DNA of 64,000 nt from an uncultured Bacteroides sp. (GTDB lineage: Bacteria; Bacteroidota; Bacteroidia; Bacteroidales; Bacteroidaceae), in contig NZ_OY782186.1 of assembly GCF_963677685.1 (NCBI RefSeq), forward strand, positions 3,249,184 to 3,313,183, in the 5' to 3' direction. Shown piece by piece: positions 1 to 8,205 of the stretch. Position 1 is the stretch's first letter, and each line of letters begins with the position of its first letter. A model generated the notes under the pieces. The model saw only the letters and a program-made list of their open reading frames with translations, searched no databases and was not told the DNA's origin. The position numbers were made by a program, and so were the translations under genes.

Positions 1-587
1 AAGGACTTGCTGAAGTGGAAGTTCCTGCTGATAAGGTTATCTGGCCTTTGATGTACAAGGAAATAGGTAATGACTTAATTACACTCTATAATACAATAAA
101 TGCCAAAAACCAACTCATCATCACCTTCTTAAAAAAGAATGGTATCACTGCAAATGAGATAAGCCAAGCACCTCCGGAAATAGTAGATATGAAAGCAGAG
201 CGATATAGTTCTAACCCTCCACTATACAGGTACAATGCTACTTCCGGAATAACTGTTACATCAAAAAATGTGCAGAAAGTGCGCAAATTAATGACAGAAC
301 AAACAGAACTATTAAAACAAGGAATTGCAATAGCTACAGGTGACTATCGATACAATGTAGTATATGAATTCACGGGATTAAACAAAATAAAGCCACAAAT
401 GATAGAAGAAGCAACAAAAAATGCTCGAATAGCAGCTAATAAATTCGCCCATGATTCCGAAAGCGAATTAGGAAAGATCAGAAACGCTTCTCAAGGGCAA
501 TTTTCCATATCGAACAGAGATGCAAACACCCCATTTATTAAATATATACGAGTAGTAACAACAGTGAACTATTATTTAAAGAACTAA
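1..587 (+). CDS. SIMPL (DUF541) domain protein, 5' end missing
   Basis: This frame is open to the window edge, so the gene starts upstream and only about the last 195 residues are seen. The GTG at 15 is inside the reading frame and is not the start. The sequence is Lys/Asn-rich, has a predicted alpha/beta pattern and ends with a beta-rich tail (FIKYIRVVTTVNYYLKN), as in SIMPL (YggE-like) periplasmic proteins of Bacteroides, which are usually about 230-240 residues. Family members are exported and their biochemical role is poorly known. It is followed by a promoter for rpsA, so it ends its own transcription unit. The family call rests on remembered similarity. Confidence 0.7.
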   Translation, partial: GLAEVEVPADKVIWPLMYKEIGNDLITLYNTINAKNQLIITFLKKNGITANEISQAPPEIVDMKAERYSSNPPLYRYNATSGITVTSKNVQKVRKLMTEQTELLKQGIAIATGDYRYNVVYEFTGLNKIKPQMIEEATKNARIAANKFAHDSESELGKIRNASQGQFSISNRDANTPFIKYIRVVTTVNYYLKN

Positions 588-600
588 TTTACCTAAACTC

Positions 601-631
601 TTTGTCTTTCAAGGAATTAATCATATCTTTG
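601..631 (+). promoter_or_regulatory. rpsA promoter (Bacteroides type)
   Basis: TTTG at 601-604 and TATCTTTG at 624-631 are separated by 19 bases, matching the Bacteroides -33/-7 consensus (TTTG, TAnnTTTG). Transcription would start near 638, leaving an AT-rich leader of about 60 bases before the ATG at 701, with no Shine-Dalgarno sequence. This is typical of ribosomal protein genes in this phylum. Confidence 0.8.
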
Positions 632-700
632 CGCCTGATTTTATCACATAGTCAAAATAATGTCTTATTTAATTAAAGTTTTTAAACGATTTATTAATTA

Positions 701-2497
701 ATGGAAAATTTAAAAAACATCGCTCCGATTGAAGACTTCAATTGGGATGCTTATGAAAATGGAGAAGTCTTTGTCGGTGCCAGCCACGAAGAACTTGAAA
801 AAGCTTACGACGGTACGCTAAACAAAGTAAATGACCGTGAGGTTGTTGACGGAATTGTAATCGCAATGAACAAACGCGAAGTTGTTGTTAACATCGGTTA
901 CAAATCAGACGGTATCATTCCTTTGAATGAATTCCGCTACAATCCTGACTTAAAAGTAGGTGATACTGTAGAAGTATACATTGAAAATCAGGAAGACAAA
1001 AAAGGACAACTTGTATTGTCACATAGAAAAGCTCGTGCAGCCCGTTCTTGGGATCGCGTCAATGCAGCTTTGGACAATGAAGAAATTATCAAAGGTTTCA
1101 TCAAATGTCGTACTAAGGGTGGTATGATCGTTGATGTATTTGGCATCGAAGCTTTCTTGCCAGGTTCTCAAATAGATGTTAAGCCTATCCGCGATTACGA
1201 TGTATTCGTTGGAAAAACGATGGAATTCAAGGTTGTTAAAATCAACCAAGAATTCAAAAACGTTGTTGTTTCTCACAAAGCTCTTATCGAAGCTGAATTG
1301 GAACAACAGAAAAAAGAAATTATCGGAAAACTTGAAAAAGGTCAAGTTCTTGAAGGAACAGTTAAGAATATTACCTCTTATGGAGTATTCATTGACCTTG
1401 GCGGTGTAGATGGTTTGATTCACATCACTGACCTATCTTGGGGTCGTGTAAGCGATCCAAAAGAGGTTGTTGAATTAGATCAAAAACTAAATGTGGTTAT
1501 TCTTGACTTTGATGATGAAAAGAAACGTATCGCGCTTGGTTTAAAACAACTTACTCCACACCCATGGGATGCTCTTGATCCTAACTTAAAAGTTGGAGAC
1601 AAAGTAACCGGTAGAGTAGTTGTTATGGCTGATTACGGTGCATTTATTGAAATTGCAACAGGCGTTGAAGGTTTGATTCACGTATCAGAAATGTCTTGGT
1701 CACAACACTTGCGTTCAGCACAAGACTTTATGAAAGTAGGTGATTCTGTTGAAGCTATTGTGTTAACACTTGACCGCGAAGAACGTAAGATGTCATTAGG
1801 TATCAAACAGTTGAAGCAAGATCCTTGGGAAACTATCGAAGAGAAATATCCTGTAGGTTCTAAGCATACTGCAAAAGTTCGCAACTTTACTAACTTCGGC
1901 GTATTCGTTGAAATAGAAGAAGGTGTTGACGGTTTGATCCACATTTCAGATCTTTCTTGGACTAAAAAAGTAAAACACCCATCAGAATTTACCCAGATTG
2001 GTGCAGATATTGACGTTCAAGTATTGGAAATAGACAAAGATAATCGTCGTTTAAGCTTAGGTCATAAACAATTAGAAGAAAATCCTTGGGATGTTTTTGA
2101 AACAGTATTTACTGTAGGATCTGTACACGAAGGAACTATCATCGAAATGTTAGATAAAGGTGCTGTTGTAGCTCTTCCTTATGGCGTTGAGGGCTTTGCC
2201 ACTCCAAAACATTTGGTTAAAGAAGACGGTACACAAGCTCAGCTTGACGAAAAAATGGAATTCAAAGTTATAGAATTCAATAAAGACGCTAAGAGAATCA
2301 TACTTTCTCATAGCCGTATTTTTGAAGATGCTGCTAAATCAGAAGAAAAAGTAGAAAGAAAAGCTACAGCTAAAAAAACTACTAAGAAAGAAGAAGCAGC
2401 TACAGCTATCCAAAACCAAAGCGCATCTACTACTCTAGGAGATATTGATGCCTTGGCTGCTTTGAAAGAACAAATGGAGTCTGATTCTGAAAAATAA
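701..2497 (+). CDS. rpsA: 30S ribosomal protein S1
   Basis: RNA-binding protein of the small ribosomal subunit that helps load mRNA. The 598-residue product has six S1 (OB-fold) repeats at roughly residues 45-110, 125-190, 215-285, 300-370, 385-455 and 470-540. The central ones carry the typical GVF(I/V)-GVDGLIH(I/V)S signature, and the C-terminal tail from about 545 is rich in Lys, Ala and Glu. This length and repeat number are normal for Bacteroidota. The gene stands alone between its own promoter and a strong terminator. In this phylum, which uses few Shine-Dalgarno sites, S1 is thought to matter especially for initiation on AT-rich leaders. Confidence 0.98.
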   Translation: MENLKNIAPIEDFNWDAYENGEVFVGASHEELEKAYDGTLNKVNDREVVDGIVIAMNKREVVVNIGYKSDGIIPLNEFRYNPDLKVGDTVEVYIENQEDKKGQLVLSHRKARAARSWDRVNAALDNEEIIKGFIKCRTKGGMIVDVFGIEAFLPGSQIDVKPIRDYDVFVGKTMEFKVVKINQEFKNVVVSHKALIEAELEQQKKEIIGKLEKGQVLEGTVKNITSYGVFIDLGGVDGLIHITDLSWGRVSDPKEVVELDQKLNVVILDFDDEKKRIALGLKQLTPHPWDALDPNLKVGDKVTGRVVVMADYGAFIEIATGVEGLIHVSEMSWSQHLRSAQDFMKVGDSVEAIVLTLDREERKMSLGIKQLKQDPWETIEEKYPVGSKHTAKVRNFTNFGVFVEIEEGVDGLIHISDLSWTKKVKHPSEFTQIGADIDVQVLEIDKDNRRLSLGHKQLEENPWDVFETVFTVGSVHEGTIIEMLDKGAVVALPYGVEGFATPKHLVKEDGTQAQLDEKMEFKVIEFNKDAKRIILSHSRIFEDAAKSEEKVERKATAKKTTKKEEAATAIQNQSASTTLGDIDALAALKEQMESDSEK

Positions 2498-2523
2498 AAA
2501 TTGATTTTTAATCAATTCCAACT

Positions 2524-2557
2524 AAAACCGCCACTTTAATAGTGGCGGTTTTTTTAT
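2524..2557 (+). terminator. Rho-independent terminator of rpsA
   Basis: A perfect 12-bp stem (2524-2535 with 2541-2552) closes a 5-base loop and runs straight into a T tract. It lies 27 bases past the rpsA stop codon. Confidence 0.95.
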
Positions 2558-2564
2558 TGTTATC

Positions 2565-2597
2565 TTGCTCCTTTTATATTGTTTTCTTCTACCTTTG
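2565..2597 (+). promoter_or_regulatory. rnz promoter
   Basis: TTG at 2565-2567 and TACCTTTG at 2590-2597 are 22 bases apart and fit the Bacteroides pattern loosely at -33 and exactly at -7. The promoter lies just after the rpsA terminator and 20 bases before the ATG at 2617, which supports that start over an upstream in-frame ATG inside the terminator. Confidence 0.65.
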
Positions 2598-2616
2598 TAT
2601 TTACATTATTTATAGG

Positions 2617-3531
2617 ATGGAAAAATTTGAATTACATATACTTGGTTGCGGGTCTGCACTACCTACCACACGCCATTTTGCCACATCTCAAGTAATCAAT
2701 TTGCGTGATAAACTTTTTATGATTGATTGTGGAGAAGCTGCTCAGTTACAATTTCGCAAAGCACAATTAAAATTTTCCCGGCTTAATCACATCTTCATAT
2801 CACACCTGCATGGTGACCATTGTTTCGGACTACTAGGACTCATCTCTACATTCAGCCTACTGGGACGCACCGCTGAACTTCATATCCACTCTCCCAAAGG
2901 ACTTGAAGCCATCCTCTCACCTATGCTCAAATTCTTCTGCTACAATCTGTCGTACAAAGTAGTATTTCACGAATTCAATACCAAAAAGACAACATTAATA
3001 TACGAAGACCGCTCGCTAACAGTTAGCACCATCCCATTACAACACCGAATACCTTGTTGCGGTTTTCTGTTTTCAGAAAAACTAGGATTAAGACATATTC
3101 TTCGCGACATGATTGACTTTTATGAAGTACCTATATACGAAATCAATAAAATAAAAAACGGATTCGATTACCTCACCCCAGATGGAGTCTTGATACCAAA
3201 CTCCCGTTTAACGATGCCGGCAGATCCTATACGCAAATACGCTTATTGCTCAGACACAATATTCAACCCTGAAATCACAGAACAACTTTCAGAAGTAAAT
3301 TTATTGTTTCATGAAGCCACATTCGCGCAAAGCGAATTAGCCCGAGCACGTGAGACTTTTCATTCTACAGCAGAGCAAGCTGCCAGTATTGCTAAAGAAG
3401 CCAATGCCAAACAATTAATTATTGGGCACTTTTCAGCTCGCTATGAAAATGAAGAACAACTATTATCTGAAGCATCCACCATTTTTCCTAATACCATTGT
3501 CGCAAAAGAAGGTCTTTGCATAAAAATATAA
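2617..3531 (+). CDS. rnz: Ribonuclease Z (tRNA 3' endonuclease)
   Basis: Zinc-dependent endonuclease of the metallo-beta-lactamase fold that removes 3' trailers from tRNA precursors. The 304-residue product has the metal-binding HLHGDH motif at residues 63-68, a conserved N-terminal GCGSALPT segment, a later ..HEATF.. segment, and the C-terminal IIGHFSARY motif that supplies further metal ligands. The frame is open about 25 codons upstream, but that stretch is hydrophobic and overlaps the rpsA terminator, so the ATG at 2617 after the promoter is preferred. Length and motifs fit the family well. Confidence 0.95.
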   Translation: MEKFELHILGCGSALPTTRHFATSQVINLRDKLFMIDCGEAAQLQFRKAQLKFSRLNHIFISHLHGDHCFGLLGLISTFSLLGRTAELHIHSPKGLEAILSPMLKFFCYNLSYKVVFHEFNTKKTTLIYEDRSLTVSTIPLQHRIPCCGFLFSEKLGLRHILRDMIDFYEVPIYEINKIKNGFDYLTPDGVLIPNSRLTMPADPIRKYAYCSDTIFNPEITEQLSEVNLLFHEATFAQSELARARETFHSTAEQAASIAKEANAKQLIIGHFSARYENEEQLLSEASTIFPNTIVAKEGLCIKI

Positions 3532-3632
3532 AACAATAGTTCGCTTTTACACGTTAAAATATTAAAAACATCACTTTTTGATAGGATAACAATGTATATT
3601 TGTATGTAATTGTAAGATTTTAAAATGTATTT

Positions 3633-3944
3633 ATGAGAAAATTAGTCTTTTTCATTCTCCTCTTACTGAGTTCAGTCTCCGTTTTCACTGCAGCAGCAAA
3701 AGAAGACCCCAAAGTACAGGAATCTGAAAAATTATCTTCTAAAGTCAGTAGTACTACTACCGGACAGACTCTTTATTTACAAAATATCTTACCTGGATCT
3801 CTTGTTGAAATATACAGCCTTGTAGGAATCAAATTATTGTCAATACGTTCAGAATCCTCTGAAAAAACAATAGAACTCTCCCTACCTAAAGGATATTATT
3901 TTTTAAAGGTAGCTAATACCGTAAAAAAAATAGTTATAAAATAA
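3633..3944 (+). CDS. Mini exported protein resembling a type IX sorting domain
   Basis: A 103-residue protein with a clear signal peptide (MRKLVFFILLLLSSVSVFTAAA), a short Ser/Thr-rich linker, and a C-terminal stretch of about 55 residues. That stretch has the pattern of type A sorting domains: ..GSLVEIYSLVGIKLLSI.., then LPKGYYFLKVANTVKKIVIK at the end. There is almost no cargo before it. It stands 41 bases before an ECF sigma factor gene and may be co-transcribed. In Bacteroides similar short beta domains occur outside a true type IX system, so the resemblance need not mean secretion. A TATATTTG element at 3595-3602 could be its promoter. Function unknown. Confidence 0.75.
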   Translation: MRKLVFFILLLLSSVSVFTAAAKEDPKVQESEKLSSKVSSTTTGQTLYLQNILPGSLVEIYSLVGIKLLSIRSESSEKTIELSLPKGYYFLKVANTVKKIVIK

Positions 3945-3985
3945 ATCATTAATGATTGTAGCATGAAAGGAATAATACTAGCCCT

Positions 3986-4537
3986 ATGAATTCTTATAAT
4001 GAACGTGAGGTATTAGCCCTTCTTCAACAAGATAAAACTCAAAAAAAAGCCTTTGAGATGATCGTAGGACAATATAGTGAACAATTATATTGGCAAATAA
4101 GACGAATGGTACTATCGCATGAAGATTCAAATGACATACTACAAAACACATTCATAAAAGCATGGATTAACCTTGATTATTTCCGAGCTGAAGCAAAACT
4201 ATCCACTTGGTTATATAGAATTGCACTAAATGAATGCCTGACTTTTTTGAATAAACAAAAAGCCGTAAACACAGTTGACATTGATAATCCCGAACTTATG
4301 GTTGAACAAAAGCTAGAAAGTGATCCATACTTTTCAGGCGATCAAATAGAACTTATGCTGCAAAAGGCCTTACTATCACTTCCCGAGAAACAACGCATAG
4401 TGTTTAATCTAAAATACTATCAAGATATGAAATACGAAGAAATGTCTGATATTCTAGGTACTTCTGTTGGCGCATTAAAAGCTTCGTATCACCATGCCGT
4501 AAAAAAGATAGAGAAATTTTTAGAAGAAACCGATTAA
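3986..4537 (+). CDS. ECF-type RNA polymerase sigma factor
   Basis: A 183-residue sigma-70 family protein with only regions 2 and 4. Region 2 lies around residues 25-90 (HEDSNDILQNTFIKAW, then STWLYRIALNECL). Region 4 lies around 125-178 (LPEKQRIVFNLKYYQDMKYEEMSDILGTSVGALKASYHHAV), the helix-turn-helix that would read the -35 site. This layout is that of RpoE/ECF factors that answer envelope signals. It is followed by a small single-span membrane protein and a small exported protein, the usual layout of a sigma/anti-sigma operon. The regulon is unknown. Confidence 0.93.
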   Translation: MNSYNEREVLALLQQDKTQKKAFEMIVGQYSEQLYWQIRRMVLSHEDSNDILQNTFIKAWINLDYFRAEAKLSTWLYRIALNECLTFLNKQKAVNTVDIDNPELMVEQKLESDPYFSGDQIELMLQKALLSLPEKQRIVFNLKYYQDMKYEEMSDILGTSVGALKASYHHAVKKIEKFLEETD

Positions 4538-4567
4538 ACTTTTTAGCTCATTAAGTGTCTAATAGAT

Positions 4568-4574
4568 AAGGAGG
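4568..4574 (+). promoter_or_regulatory. Unusually strong ribosome binding site
   Basis: AAGGAGG lies 8 bases before the ATG at 4583. Perfect Shine-Dalgarno sites are uncommon in this phylum, so this fixes the start and suggests strong translation of the downstream gene. Confidence 0.75.
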
Positions 4575-4582
4575 ATAAAATA

Positions 4583-4957
4583 ATGAAAGAAGAAGATAAA
4601 ATCTTAAGGAAAGTAGGGACGGAGAACCATTTCAGTGTTCCTGAAGGTTACTTCGAGAATCTTACTTCAGAAGTAATGAAAAAGCTCCCTAAAAAAGAGA
4701 ATCCTACTTTTGCTGTAAAAGAGCCTACCACATGGGATAAAGTAAAACCATGGGTATACATGGCTGCAATGTTTGTTGGAGCAGCTCTGATAATCAGAGT
4801 GGCCTCATCTGATGACGCAACATTAAAAAATAAAGCAAAAAGAAGTGCTGAGACAGAGCTTAACGAACCTGTTTCAGACGAATATATTGATGTAGTACTA
4901 AGTCACTCAATGCTAGATGACTATTCATTGTATGTATATTTAAGTGATGCAGAATAA
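4583..4957 (+). CDS. Small single-span membrane protein, possible anti-sigma factor
   Basis: A 124-residue protein with a charged N-terminal part of about 50 residues (FSVPEGYFENLTSEVMKKLP), one membrane span at about 52-68 (VYMAAMFVGAALIIRVA) and an acidic outer tail ending in DDYSLYVYLSDAE. This shape, placed 45 bases after an ECF sigma gene, fits a membrane anti-sigma factor, although I recognise no zinc-binding ZAS motif. It has a perfect Shine-Dalgarno site. The downstream gene starts 19 bases after its stop. The anti-sigma role is inferred from position and topology only. Confidence 0.7.
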   Translation: MKEEDKILRKVGTENHFSVPEGYFENLTSEVMKKLPKKENPTFAVKEPTTWDKVKPWVYMAAMFVGAALIIRVASSDDATLKNKAKRSAETELNEPVSDEYIDVVLSHSMLDDYSLYVYLSDAE

Positions 4958-4976
4958 TCTAATAAACAGATTAAAA

Positions 4977-5441
4977 ATGAACAGACTAATCGTTTTAATA
5001 TTCCTATTTACAATATCTGCTGCCCAACTTTTCGGAGTAGAAGATTACAACCAACGCCTTACCCCTGATGAGTTTAGAGCAAAACAAAAAACTTTTATTA
5101 CTGAAGATGTCGGTCTAACAACAAAAGAAGCAGATGCTTTCTTTCCTATTTATTTTGAACTACAAGATAAAAAGAAAGAAATCAATGATCAGATATGGAA
5201 ACTATTACATAAAGGTAGAAATCCTCAAACAACCGAAGAACAATACAATGACCTTCTTAACAAAATGTATGATCTGCGTATCGCTTCCGACAAATTAGAA
5301 AAAGCTTATTTTCAAAAATTTAAAGGCTTATTATCTTCTCGTAAAATATATATGGTTCAAAGGGCCGAAATGCGTTTTCACCGAAAATTATTAAGAGGTA
5401 TGAATCAGAAAAGTAGAAGAAAAAGACCTAATGACAAATAA
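4977..5441 (+). CDS. Small periplasmic helical protein, Spy/CpxP-like
   Basis: A 154-residue exported protein: signal peptide MNRLIVLIFLFTISAAQLFG, then a highly charged helical body (RLTPDEFRAKQKTFITEDVGLTTKEADAFFPIYFELQDKKKEINDQ..). The body resembles Spy/CpxP or the periplasmic stress sensors often encoded beside ECF sigma factors. The very basic tail (RGMNQKSRRKRPNDK) is notable. An in-frame ATG at 4944 overlaps the upstream gene and would put 11 polar residues before the signal peptide, so 4977 is preferred. It is probably the last gene of the sigma operon, before the hairpin at 5462. Confidence 0.72.
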   Translation: MNRLIVLIFLFTISAAQLFGVEDYNQRLTPDEFRAKQKTFITEDVGLTTKEADAFFPIYFELQDKKKEINDQIWKLLHKGRNPQTTEEQYNDLLNKMYDLRIASDKLEKAYFQKFKGLLSSRKIYMVQRAEMRFHRKLLRGMNQKSRRKRPNDK

Positions 5442-5461
5442 ATAATAATAATTAGCAGATT

Positions 5462-5493
5462 TGTTTCATGCAAAGATTGTTTTGCATGAAACA
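5462..5493. terminator. Hairpin after the sigma-factor operon
   Basis: A perfect 13-bp inverted repeat (5462-5474 with 5481-5493) with a 6-base loop lies between the plus-strand operon and a minus-strand pseudogene that converge here. There is no long T tract on either side, so it may be a bidirectional weak terminator. Confidence 0.6.
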
Positions 5494-5517
5494 GATAATA
5501 TAATTTATATCAGTTAG

Positions 5518-6183
5518 TTAATCGATAGCTCTGCCTTCTCTCATTCCCTCTTCCACTTCTTTCCACAGATTCTTGGTGATGATATGTACAATATCAAACA
5601 CCATCAACCCATCAGATTTAACTAAATTCATCTTGATAGCTTCAGACAATTTATCGGGAGTTTTATAAAATTGACCAACTAAAATTCCCCCCATAAACTT
5701 ATTCTCTTTGAGAATAGTTCTTAAATGTGTACAAGAACCTTCCACACAATACCAAGTGCCCGATTGCGCTTGACTATCGGTTTCATCCCAAACACTACAA
5801 TTAGCTTTTTTATACTCCTCCAAAAAGATATCAGTATAATAGCTCCCCGTCGCATACAAGTCGATTAACTCCGCATATCCATATTTCATATAATTAGAAG
5901 TCGCCCAATCAAAGTCTTTACTCGGATCATATTTCTTACTAGCAAAATTAATACCAAGCACCAGTATAAGTTCCAAACGAAATTTAAGGATTAGCTTCCT
6001 TCACTTCTTTACGAGCCAAAGCCATAAAATCAGTAATATTTTTGGTTCTCCATTCAATCCATTTCAAAAAAGAAGGTCCACGATCAATTACATATTTTCC
6101 TTTTTGATCCTTCTTCCATTGATAAATATCTTCAGGGAAACGATCCAGTTTATGACCGATATATTCTTCAAACTTAGAAGTAG
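5518..6183 (-). pseudogene. 3' remnant of a glycoside hydrolase-like gene
   Basis: On the minus strand, similarity to a large secreted glycoside hydrolase-like protein (alpha-amylase/GHL10-like family of Bacteroides, by memory) begins abruptly at about 6183 with KFEEYIGHKLDRFPEDIYQW. It runs to ALARKEVKEANP, meets an in-frame TAA where Lys is expected, continues ISFGTYTGAWY, and then shifts frame. From GINFASKKYDP it reads on to the stop at 5518 (SDGLMVFDIVHIITKNLW near the end). So there is one nonsense change, one indel of about 18 bases plus a shift near 5950, and a missing 5' half. The gene is dead. The exact enzyme family is uncertain. Confidence 0.75.
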
Positions 6184-6352
6184 TTTATCTCTAACCGACG
6201 ATTACATCACGCAACCTATCAAAACTACCGTCAGAAAAGACTCTTTAAACCTAGTCAATAAAAACTCTGTTATCATGACTTCCAAGCTTAAAGACCACGC
6301 AGGAATTATCGGAGCGTGCATGCTGGCACGTAGCAGAATGTTTGAGGATTAA
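6180..6352 (+). pseudogene. 3' remnant of a ROK-family gene
   Basis: The last 57 or so codons of a ROK-family protein (sugar kinase or NagC-like repressor) remain: SLSLTDDYITQPIKTTVRKD.. to ..DHAGIIGACMLARSRMFED. The rest of the gene is gone. The frame happens to stay open to the left into the antisense of the neighbouring pseudogene, giving an 82-codon open frame that is not a real gene. ROK regulators commonly sit beside glycoside hydrolase genes, so both remnants may come from one sugar-use locus, although they face each other at the breakpoint. Confidence 0.75.
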
Positions 6353-6402
6353 GAACAAGCAGCTCCCCTATTTGTTTTATCAACAGAATAAAATGAATAA
6401 TT

Positions 6403-7224
6403 ATGGAGACATTGAAATTAAATAACGGAGTAGAAATACCCTCCATAGGTCTCGGCGTATGGAAAATGGACGATGCAACATTAGCTTATAAAGCGATAAG
6501 ATTTGCTTTAGATTTAGGCTATAGGCATATTGATACTGCTATGATTTATAAAAATGAAGAAGTAGTAGGCAAAGCGATAAAAGATTCTGGTATAGCAAGA
6601 GAAGAGATATTCTTAACGACTAAACTTTGGAATGATGACCAACGCTCAGGTAAGGTGACAGAAGCTATCAATGCCAGCCTTAAAAGACTGAATACTGAAT
6701 ACGTTGACTTATATCTTGTCCATTGGCCGGTTAAAGAGACCTATATCAGCGTATGGGAAAAGATGGAAAAGGTATATCAAGACGGCAAAACAAAAGCTAT
6801 TGGTGTAAGCAATTACCAACCTTATCATCTTGACGAACTGCTACAAAAAACGGAGATAGTTCCTAGCGTTAATCAAATAGAGTGCTATCCATATCTTTCG
6901 CAAGAGGCAGTAATTACTTACTGCAAAGGAAAAGGCATTCATCCTGAAGCATGGGGACCGTTAGGTGCTGGAAAAACAGATATTCTAACCAATCCAATAA
7001 TGCAAGGGATTGCTAAAAACCACAATAAATCTACTGCGCAGGTCGCTCTACGTTGGAATCTTCAGCGAGGAGTTATAATTATTCCCAAATCAGTGCATGA
7101 AAATAGATTATCGGAAAACTTTTCTATCGCAGATTTTTCATTAACAGCAGAAGAAATGAAACAAATAAACCGCTTAGATAAAAATATGCGCTTAGGCCCT
7201 CATCCTGATAATTTCGATTTCTAG
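6403..7224 (+). CDS. Aldo/keto reductase
   Basis: NADPH-dependent oxidoreductase of the AKR superfamily, 273 residues, a normal length. The catalytic tetrad is in place: Asp44 and Tyr49 (DTAMIYKNE), Lys74 (TTKLW) and His107 (LVHWP). Cofactor-binding residues appear near the C-terminus (IIPKSVHENRLSEN). It is closest in style to the 2,5-diketo-gluconate reductase/glyoxal reductase group, but the substrate cannot be read from sequence. It stands alone, followed by a long perfect inverted repeat. Confidence 0.92.
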   Translation: METLKLNNGVEIPSIGLGVWKMDDATLAYKAIRFALDLGYRHIDTAMIYKNEEVVGKAIKDSGIAREEIFLTTKLWNDDQRSGKVTEAINASLKRLNTEYVDLYLVHWPVKETYISVWEKMEKVYQDGKTKAIGVSNYQPYHLDELLQKTEIVPSVNQIECYPYLSQEAVITYCKGKGIHPEAWGPLGAGKTDILTNPIMQGIAKNHNKSTAQVALRWNLQRGVIIIPKSVHENRLSENFSIADFSLTAEEMKQINRLDKNMRLGPHPDNFDF

Positions 7225-7239
7225 CAAAAGCGTCTCAAC

Positions 7240-7290
7240 CCAAACTAGCATACTCAATACTTCAAAAGAATATTGAGTATGCTAGTTTGG
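7240..7290. repeat. Perfect 20-bp inverted repeat
   Basis: Arms 7240-7259 and 7271-7290 are exact reverse complements around an 11-base loop. There is no T tract after either arm. It sits 16 bases past the aldo/keto reductase stop and may act as a terminator or mRNA 3' end stabiliser. Confidence 0.85.
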
Positions 7291-7339
7291 CAAAAAGAAC
7301 TATGCACAAATGATAGATCAGGAACTTGCATTTGCCAAT

Positions 7340-7368
7340 TTTGATTTAAAATATTTATTGTATTTTTG
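7340..7368 (+). promoter_or_regulatory. tcdA promoter
   Basis: TTTG at 7340-7343 and TATTTTTG at 7361-7368 with a 17-base spacer, slightly short for the Bacteroides consensus. It lies 27 bases before the tcdA ATG. Confidence 0.65.
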
Positions 7369-7395
7369 CACCTCAATTTTAGCAAGATATAACCA

Positions 7396-8205
7396 ATGGG
7401 ATTGGAAAAAGGTATTTTTAAAAGAACTGAATTATTACTCGGCAACGACCTGATGAGTAAAATAGCTCGTACCAAAGTGATTATCTTTGGTGTAGGAGGA
7501 GTAGGAAGCTGGTGTGCAGAAAGCCTCACCAGATCAGGTATTGCTCAATTAACAATAGTGGATTCTGATCGTATCTGCGTGACGAATATTAACCGCCAAC
7601 TGATGGCAACCACCCGAACAGTGGGACAAGTTAAAGTTGATGCTCTTAAAACTCGACTATTAGAGATTAACCCTAAAGCCGAGATTAATGCATTGCAACA
7701 AATTTATAGTGCAGAAACATCTGGCTCCTTTCATTTAGATGAGTACGATTATATCATTGATGCCATAGACAGTTTAGAAAATAAAGCAGAACTTATCCGT
7801 ACTGCTACCAAAACAAAAGCAGTTTTTTTCTCTTCTATGGGAGCAGCTTTAAAAATGGATCCTACCAAAATCAAGGTAGCAGAGTTTTGGAAAGTTATAG
7901 GCTGTCCGCTTGCAAGGGCTCTTCGAAACAAACTAAAAAAGGGAGAGCGCCCTTCAAAGAAATTTCTTTGTGTATTTAGCGAAGAATTGCTCGAAAACAA
8001 AGGTGCTAATTCTTCGTGTGGTACAGAGCAATGCCTCTGCCCGAAAACAAAGAATGGACCAGGAGATCCTGATTTAATAAACCATGAATGGTGTAGCAAG
8101 AAAGCGCGTATCAACGGTACAATGGCGCATAGTACCGCCATGTTCGGATTCACCATTGCCGGATTGGTCATGGATGATTTATACCAAAAAGCAGAACTGT
8201 CCTAA
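7396..8205 (+). CDS. tcdA: tRNA threonylcarbamoyladenosine dehydratase (ThiF/E1-like)
   Basis: ATP-dependent enzyme that cyclises the t6A base at position 37 of tRNAs to ct6A. The 269-residue product has an N-terminal Rossmann loop GVGGVGSWCAES (about residues 34-45), then DSDRICVTNINRQ as in ThiF/MoeB E1-like proteins, DYIIDAIDS, and a Cys-bearing segment SSCGTEQCLCP. The C-terminal FGFTIAGLVMDDL helix is also typical. It has its own promoter, and its stop codon lies in the stem of a terminator hairpin. The ThiF fold is certain; the TcdA role is by similarity. Confidence 0.9.
   Translation: MGLEKGIFKRTELLLGNDLMSKIARTKVIIFGVGGVGSWCAESLTRSGIAQLTIVDSDRICVTNINRQLMATTRTVGQVKVDALKTRLLEINPKAEINALQQIYSAETSGSFHLDEYDYIIDAIDSLENKAELIRTATKTKAVFFSSMGAALKMDPTKIKVAEFWKVIGCPLARALRNKLKKGERPSKKFLCVFSEELLENKGANSSCGTEQCLCPKTKNGPGDPDLINHEWCSKKARINGTMAHSTAMFGFTIAGLVMDDLYQKAELS

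Noticed and set aside
2542-2616. Longer N-terminus for ribonuclease Z
   Set aside because: The extra 25 codons start inside the rpsA terminator and upstream of the -7 element; the family begins at the ATG at 2617.
6104-6352. Stand-alone 82-codon gene
   Set aside because: Its left third is the antisense of the glycoside hydrolase remnant and its right part is only the tail of a ROK gene.
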